A DNA stretch of 64,000 nucleotides from VAZQ01 sp963835165 (GTDB taxonomy: Bacteria; Pseudomonadota; Alphaproteobacteria; Rhizobiales; Xanthobacteraceae). This document shows positions 63,042 to 64,000 of the stretch, one piece after another. The stretch spans positions 1 to 64,000 of the forward strand of contig CAWIGD010000007.1 in NCBI GenBank assembly GCA_963835165.1, in the 5' to 3' direction. The notes under the pieces were generated by a model. The model was not told the DNA's origin. It searched no databases and saw only the letters and a program-made list of their open reading frames with translations. The translations under genes were made by a program, and so were the position numbers. Positions within the stretch are counted from its first letter, which is position 1; every line of letters begins with the position of its first letter.

Positions 63042-63975
63042 ATGACTGTCACGATGCGGCAGCTGCGCTATTTCAATGCGCTGGCACGTCATGGCCACTT
63101 CGGACGCGCGGCCGAAGCATGCGCGATCTCGCAGCCGGCTTTATCGATGCAGATCAAGGATCTGGAGGAAACGCTGGGCGGCGTGCTGCTCGAGCGAAGC
63201 CCCCGGCAGGTCGCGCTGACGAAGTTCGGGGAAGAGGCCGCCCAACGCGTCCGCGACATCCTGCGCCTGGTCGACGAGCTGGGCGACTTCGCGCGTGCGT
63301 CGCGCGACCGGCTCGTCGGCCGGCTGCGCATCGGCATGATCCCGACGATTGCGCCCTATCTGCTGCCCAAGGTCATCGCGCACCTCACGCGCATGCATCC
63401 CGAACTCGACATTCACGTCCGTGAGACGCTGACGCCGAAGCTGATCGAGGAGCTCGCGGACGGACGGCTCGACACGGCAATTGTCGCTCTGCCGGTGTCC
63501 GAACCTTCGCTGGTCGAGGTCGCGCTGTTTTCGGAACACTTCCTGCTGGTCCGGCCGGGCGAATATGAGGGAACGCCGGCGCCCAGCAGCAAGACGCTGC
63601 GCGCGATGAGGCTGCTTGCTGTTGGAAGAGGGACACTGTTTTCGCGATCAGGCCCTGTCGTTCTGCAATATGCAATCGACGCCGCCACGGGAGGTGCTGG
63701 ACGCGAGTTCGCTGTCGACGCTCGTTCAGATGGTCAGCGCCGGCATCGGTGTCACCTTGATCCCGGAAATGGCCGTGGCGGTGGAGACACGCTCGGCGTC
63801 AGTGTCGGTCACGCGCTTCAAAAATCCGCAGCCCTCGCGAACCATCGGCATGGTCTGGCGCAAGACAAGTCCTCTGGCCAGACAGCTCCTGCAATTTTCC
63901 GAGGTGGTTCGTCTTGCGGCCGACGCGTTGCGCAAGCAGCGCAGTCCGGGATCGGCATCGCGGAAGCGGGAATAG
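63042..63975 (+). pseudogene. oxyR: oxyR, LysR-type peroxide regulator, one-base frameshift
   Basis: From ATG 63042, MTVTMRQLRYFNALARHGHFGRAAEACAISQPALSMQIKDLE is a LysR DNA-binding domain. The frame follows OxyR to TLRAMRLL at about 63617, then loses similarity and runs open to the window end. The next frame continues LLEEGHCFRDQALSFC, OxyR's redox pair (Cys199 and Cys208 in E. coli numbering), to KQRSPGSASRKRE and a stop at 63975. One extra base in CTGCTTGCTG (63612-63621) explains it; without it the protein is 310 residues. A real lesion or a read error are both possible. Confidence 0.85.
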
Positions 63976-64000
63976 CGGCGGACCCTCTGCGGCGGCGGGT

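Overview
The window is GC-rich, densely packed chromosomal DNA. Gene content and intergenic sequence point to an alphaproteobacterium of the Hyphomicrobiales, probably Bradyrhizobium-like or a related soil lineage. The pointers are a tandem palindromic repeat of a type I associate with Bradyrhizobium (50119-50274), remnants of the ABC_sub_bind protein family that is abundant there, many ABC substrate-binding proteins, MarR/UbiD/CoA-ligase clusters and several PQQ dehydrogenases with c-type cytochromes. Species cannot be fixed from the sequence.

Layout. 1-2.5 kb: a secreted alpha/beta hydrolase, then a decayed patch holding an intrinsic terminator and IS6 and IS110 transposase remnants. 2.5-9.9 kb: a branched-chain-amino-acid-type ABC importer (binding protein and an M20 peptidase leftward; livHMGF and an MFS permease rightward). 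9.9-11.5 kb: gene debris (ABC_sub_bind ends, a DUF6717-like pseudogene) with a small HAD protein and an unknown protein. 11.8-19.7 kb: an integrated element with a helix-turn-helix protein, a frameshifted RepA-like ATPase, a serine recombinase, a second HTH protein, an IS66 remnant, an AT-rich cassette (small ORF, DUF7694-like protein, HNH protein) with its own promoter, and a DUF927 primase/helicase-like protein. It ends at a tRNA-Lys(CTT) 3' fragment that looks like an attachment site.

20-36.4 kb: a periplasmic redox district. It holds a cytochrome c plus a heme-binding beta-propeller protein, two more cytochromes c and two PQQ dehydrogenases whose D-x-D motif predicts lanthanide use. Interspersed are an LLM flavin enzyme, an SDR/Gfo-Idh pair, a polysaccharide deacetylase, a C45 acyltransferase and pentapeptide and ankyrin proteins. 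Two covarying palindromes lie at 30.6-30.8 kb. 36.5-50.1 kb: aromatic/acyl-CoA metabolism with idi-paaK-thioesterase, purC, a DpgC-like dioxygenase, an orphan binding protein, two MarR regulators, two UbiD decarboxylases, one UbiX and an acyl-CoA ligase. Idi makes the dimethylallyl donor from which UbiX builds the prenyl-FMN that UbiD needs, so these genes could form one functional set.

50.3-54.6 kb: a tight three-gene operon encoding an exported TPR-CHAT protease-like protein, a polytopic membrane protein and an exported beta-propeller protein; I regard this as the best candidate for an undescribed system. 54.8-60.4 kb: a class III CoA transferase, a VOC protein, msrB, two unknown exported proteins and a Tat-exported FAD oxidase. 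60.8-64 kb: katG divergent from an oxyR that carries a single-base frameshift just before its redox cysteines.
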